From: Coniella vitis
Taxonomy: Eukaryota; Ascomycota; Sordariomycetes; Diaporthales; Schizoparmaceae
Assembly (NCBI GenBank): GCA_011317545.1
Contig: WUJK01000006.1
Span: 1,364,001-1,428,000 of the forward strand
Reading direction: 5' to 3'
Length of the DNA: 64,000 bases
Shown: one piece after another, positions 60,369 to 64,000 of the stretch
How positions within the stretch are numbered: the first letter of the stretch is position 1
Layout of the letters: every line of letters begins with the position of its first letter
Notes under the pieces: model-generated
Database searches by the model: none
Told to the model about the DNA's origin: nothing
Seen by the model: only the letters and a program-made list of their open reading frames with translations
Translations under genes and position numbers: made by a program

Positions 60369-62816
60369 TACTGCGACATAGTACGCTTGTATGCGTATGC
60401 AGAGTACCCTTACTTCTACAGTTGCATGTTTCTTTTTGCAGAGTCTGTGGTCTGAGAGTGCATATAATCTAGGCCAAGTACTATCCAGGTATGGACAGCG
60501 CAAGTGTACAACACAGTGGTGCATTGGGAGCCCAGCTCTCTGCAATCCGCTCACCCACATAGCACAGGACATGTGTGCTGACCCTCTCTACTCTAGTAAA
60601 GCCCACAGTGCTGCCCACTTCATCACAAATCTTCCGATCATCTGCACGCGCGGCCATGTGGTTGCTGGCCCCCGTCCGCACCCGCACCCGCACCCGGCGC
60701 TCAATGGGCTCCGCTACCCTGCCTGGGAGCTGCCACGTTAATAAGGTCCGAGCCGCAGCATGGGCACTCCGTCCATCAGCTGCCAATTGCCCGCCTCCAG
60801 GCTCCAAAGCGCTGCCCCGGTCCGTCCTGTTTTGGCAGTTGCTGGTGCTCCGCAGCCCCGAGCGACTGCCTGCTCTCCTGCTGTGCCTGCCCGCCCGGAC
60901 CCGAGAGGTCCTACGGTCGCACTTGCCGCTGGCTTACACAACCTAACAACCCCGCTGCAAGGACGCAAAGGACGCAAGGACACCCCCGATCCGACAGAGC
61001 TCCCCAGGGCTCTCCCCCAGCTGCCCCCAGCTGCCCACCCTTTTCCCCGAGCCTGCCGGCCCCGCTACATACAAAGTAGTCAGGTCTCAATTCGACTCGG
61101 GCTGGTCCTTGGCCTGGCCGGGCTGGGCAGCCGCCATCGTGCTGTGTGGCTGCTCGATTCTCAGACTGGTTTTGTATTTTTGGTTTTGATGCTTTTCCCC
61201 CTTCTCCTCTTTTCCCTACTCTGCCTTTCCTTGCCTGATGTTCATTACTTACGCGGCCTCCCCATTTTACCCTTTTTTTTTTTTTGGTTCTTAACATTGT
61301 GCCTCCCCTCCTGCTCAGCTTCCCACATCCTATCCTCTTTGGTCTGGGAGGCTTCCATCGCATCCTCTTCTCTCGCCTACTGGCAGTTTGCTCTCGGAGC
61401 GTCGGGCCCTGCTTTTCGGCCCGCTTCTGATTGGATCCTTCGGTGCTTGCCGTGCCACTTCGCCCAAGCAAGCAATTGCTCACCATCTCAACGTCTCAGA
61501 ACAAAGCCAGCCTGCTTGTCTGCTTGCGCCAGCACGCCGATGCAACCTGCCTGAGCCCAATCGAGCCGACACTGTCTGCCTCACGCACTCCGTCATCTCC
61601 ACCGTCTGCGCCTGCTTGTCGTCGCCTGTCTGCTCATCAGCCCTGCTGCCCTCGTCGGCTGGATCTGCGCAGCGGCCTCATAACCTGCGCGCCGCATCCT
61701 ACTTCGCCCCCCAACTACACACCTGTATTCTGGCTCAACGGCCGGTTGTGGTGGATCTCGGAACTTCCAGTCGCAGGCTCAATCACTCGCAACAACTGAC
61801 TGATCGGGCTCCAGCACAAGCACGAGCACTGACTGGCGCCGAGCTACGCTTCTCGCTTAAGCAGCTACACGCACCGCGCCGTCTGCTGATACGCTCGTCT
61901 ATTTGCCCTCTGTAATACAGGCCACCCCATTTGCATACAATCCCCATCGACGTGCTGCGATCAACGACGGACGGACCTCGGCACTGTTGGCCCATCCGCG
62001 AGAATCCGTCTCCCTTTCCACCCGCTGGTCTGGTTCCTGCTGGCGCTCGCGTGCGCACACGAAATCTGGCTTGGGTCGGCCGTGTTTCTGCTTAATCGTG
62101 GTGGCTGGTTGGTCATCTTGGCTGTCCCGCTGTGCTCTCCCAACAAGCCATACCACTGGGCGACCAGGTAGCTCTGGGTGCACCAACCGTTTTGTACCAT
62201 AGCACATACTCGCCTCGCTCACCGATGCTGCTTCTGCGACGCCCAGACTCGACTCCTCGTGCCCTCGGATACCTCTACCTTCTGTTCTGACCAGACTGGC
62301 CTGGCCTGACCTCACCTGACCTGACTTGCCTTCTGGCGTCTTCTGTAGGCCCACCTGCCTGCTGCATCCCTCGCACTCGCCAAATCCTTGTGGCAGCTTT
62401 TGACATCTGCAGCCACCCTCTCGGCCTGGACGTTAGTTTCTTTCTGGCAAGGGAAAAAAACGGTTTGACCCCTCATTCTCGACAGACTGGCCAGTTATAT
62501 GGCTGCCTTGGTACCGTCCAGCCGATACCATAGATCGTGTCGCACACATAGCAATCACTTGCCACGCTAGACGTCTGCTAGGGGAGAAAGTCCACTGAAG
62601 CTCTCATCTCGTCCACCATCGCTCTCGAAACAACTTCAGCGCGTACGCTTGCGGCTTGTTCGCTTCTTGTGTTTTCCCATTCCCCTCTTCCCCTCCCCCA
62701 AAAGAACCTACTCTCTACCTGTGTCTGTCTGTCTGTCATTCTACCCACCAAACTATCTTGGACTCTCGTCGTGTATTGTACACAACGCAAACTCGCTTGC
62801 TCATACGACAAGCAAC

Positions 62817-64000
62817 ATGGATCACCACACAGCACCAACCATGTTTGGTGTAGGGCATATTGAGCCAGACATTTCGAGCGAGGGTTCGACGATTGAAGAT
62901 GTATGTTGCTTCAGAAATCTGCTGCACCAGCCACCGCGCCGTTGGACCATTCTGTTCTTTGTCCTTGACTTGGCTGCAGCTAACCTTTTTTTTTTTTGGT
63001 GTGTATGTGCTAGGATCGGGACTTCCTCTTCTCCGATACGGACTCAGCCCTTGGATCGGCAAGTGAACCCTATCTACAAACGATCGAGTATGCTGCACGA
63101 TAGGTCTGACAACGGCATTGCGATAGGACATGTCCTTGTTCTCTTCAACTGCTTCTCTGAGATCATCAATTTTGAGAAGCATGGAGGAAAATGGTCGTCG
63201 ATATCATGGCTACAAAGAGGGCAAATACGTTCTACCCGTCGACGAAGTAAGTGCAGGTTTGCAGTCTAGCCCTCTGTCTGGGTACTATCTATCCTCTTGG
63301 GATTCTTGCTTCAGCTGACCTTTTTCAAGAGGGAACTCGACCGGCAAAGTATGTACTTTCCCCCTTCTACAATCTCAACCCGGCGTACTGATCCAAAGGG
63401 CAGTATTCCAGTATGACTTGTGTCTATTGACCTTTGACAACCATCTTTCGTTCGCGCCGTTCGGGCAACTGAATAGGGTGCTGGACGTTGGGTGTGGTGT
63501 TGGTGAGTTTTACTGTTGCACGTCTTGATGTGGCAGCTCTACTCTGACATGTGACTAGGCTACTGGGCTCTTGATTTCGGTAGGCAAATCATCTTGTCTT
63601 TGCCGCTCTAGCGAGTCTAGACTGTTACTGATCCGCTTCTACGACTTGCCTTGCAGCCGAGATGCATCCAGAAGCTCAGGTAAGTACTTGTCGCCCATCG
63701 TAAAGGTCTGAGCTGTTGATATTGACAAAGCATGGATGTAGATTATTGGTGTTGACCTGTCCCCAGTCCAACCCGCATAGTAAGATTGCGTCCTCTCTTT
63801 CCTACAAGATGCTTTGTTTCAAAATGCCCATGCGTTTGCAAGATAATGTGTGGAATGGACGCTAATCAATCAACAGTGTTGTGAGCAGCAAATCCATGGC
63901 GCCGGATCGTGTAAAGGACATTTTCCTAACAAAGCGAGCAGCCACCCAACGTGCAATTCGAGATTGACGATTTAGAAGAACCATGGAACTTCAGCTACCC
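62817..64000 (+). CDS. LaeA-like SAM-dependent methyltransferase, 5' part
   Basis: Partial gene running off the right edge. Exons by eye: 62817-62900, 63014-63087, 63162-63246, 63330-63348, 63404-63502, 63559-63579, 63657-63679, 63742-63779, 63877-63880 and 63942 onward. All phases agree. The spliced protein has an acidic N-terminus, then ENGRRYHGYKEGKYVLPVDE, LLTFDNHLSFAPFGQLNR, motif I VLDVGCGVGYWALDFAEMHP, IIGVDLSPVQPA and PPNVQFEIDDLEEPWNFSY. This is the Rossmann core of LaeA/TAM-type methyltransferases, which in fungi include the nuclear regulator of secondary metabolism LaeA; many paralogues have unknown substrates. A 4-base exon is needed to avoid a stop. The acceptor of the fourth exon could instead be 15 bases upstream, also in frame. 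Confidence 0.85.
63877..63880 (+). other. Putative 4-nt microexon
   Basis: Bases TGTT sit between CAACAG and GTGAGC. Upstream exon 8 ends in phase 2 (TA), so TA+TGTT reads Tyr-Val and leaves phase 0 for CCA-CCC, giving QPAYVPPNVQF as in relatives. Both flanking introns (97 and 61 bases) have good donors and branch-like CTAAT/CTAAC sites. Confidence 0.7.

Larger units (their letters stand above)
56023..62816. other. 6.8-kb gene-free island
   Basis: No credible gene on either strand. The ORFs present are short, antisense to each other and lack domains. 56.0-57.5 kb carries long G runs at 56062-56069, 56552-56565, 56787-56796 and 57439-57450. 57.5-60.4 kb is the densest field of the dispersed palindromic motif. 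60.7-62.8 kb is strongly pyrimidine-rich on the + strand and is probably the long leader of the methyltransferase gene. A CACCCG repeat lies at about 60671-60698. Confidence 0.55.

Noticed and set aside
60760..61554. 264-codon plus-strand ORF upstream of the methyltransferase
   Set aside because: Overlaps a 191-codon ORF on the other strand. The composition is that of pyrimidine-rich leader DNA (Pro/Leu/Ser/Cys), and no domain or plausible codon pattern is seen.
53722..64000. Secondary-metabolite gene cluster around the P450 and the LaeA-like gene
   Set aside because: No synthase, terpene cyclase, NRPS/PKS or further tailoring enzyme is present, and 6.8 kb of gene-free DNA separates the two.

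Overview
This window looks like a gene-dense stretch of nuclear DNA from a filamentous ascomycete, probably a Sordariomycete. The evidence is short introns of about 55-150 nt with GTRAGT donors and CTRAC-like branch sites, families typical of Pezizomycotina (Zn2Cys6 and C2H2/fungal_trans regulators, WSC-domain proteins, a LaeA-like methyltransferase), and CT-rich leaders. The species cannot be read from the sequence. I found no rRNA, tRNA, CRISPR array or intact transposon. All gene models were spliced by hand and checked for reading-frame phase, with no transcript data.

Layout. 0-16 kb is mostly housekeeping: ALG7 (first enzyme of N-glycan precursor synthesis), a Set3-like PHD/SET chromatin protein, a calcineurin-type phosphoesterase converging on a GH16/WSC cell-wall glucanase, and PEX12 divergent from a hotdog thioesterase. 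17-24 kb holds an eight-exon F-box protein and a C2H2/fungal_trans regulator. A 5.5-kb gene-free stretch follows. 29-37 kb has a SAP30-like Sin3-binding protein, the mitochondrial DnaJ MDJ1, and a Zn2Cys6 regulator divergent from a 14-TMS-type MFS exporter at 39-41 kb. 42-52 kb has a proline-rich transglutaminase-like protein, a second, larger F-box protein, and a JMJD5-like JmjC protein. 53.7-56.0 kb is a pisatin-demethylase-like P450. A 6.8-kb gene-free island then leads to a LaeA-like methyltransferase that runs off the right edge.

Three patterns stand out. (1) A 9-mer, TACATAGTA or its complement TACTATGTA, occurs about 44 times by eye. Every copy lies outside the coding exons, copies are often clustered, and some form the perfect 16-bp palindrome TACTATGTACATAGTA. 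Roughly 0.5 copies would be expected by chance. (2) The LaeA-like methyltransferase is cut into at least ten exons within 1.2 kb, including exons of 19, 21, 23 and 38 nt and an apparent 4-nt microexon (63877-63880) without which the reading frame hits a stop. (3) Three of the four P450 introns each carry a run of 10-12 C on the sense strand.

Functionally the window is a mix. Several genes act on chromatin or transcription (Set3-like, SAP30-like, JmjC, LaeA-like, two regulators), but there is no convincing biosynthetic cluster. The only regulator-target pair suggested by arrangement is the divergent Zn2Cys6/MFS pair.
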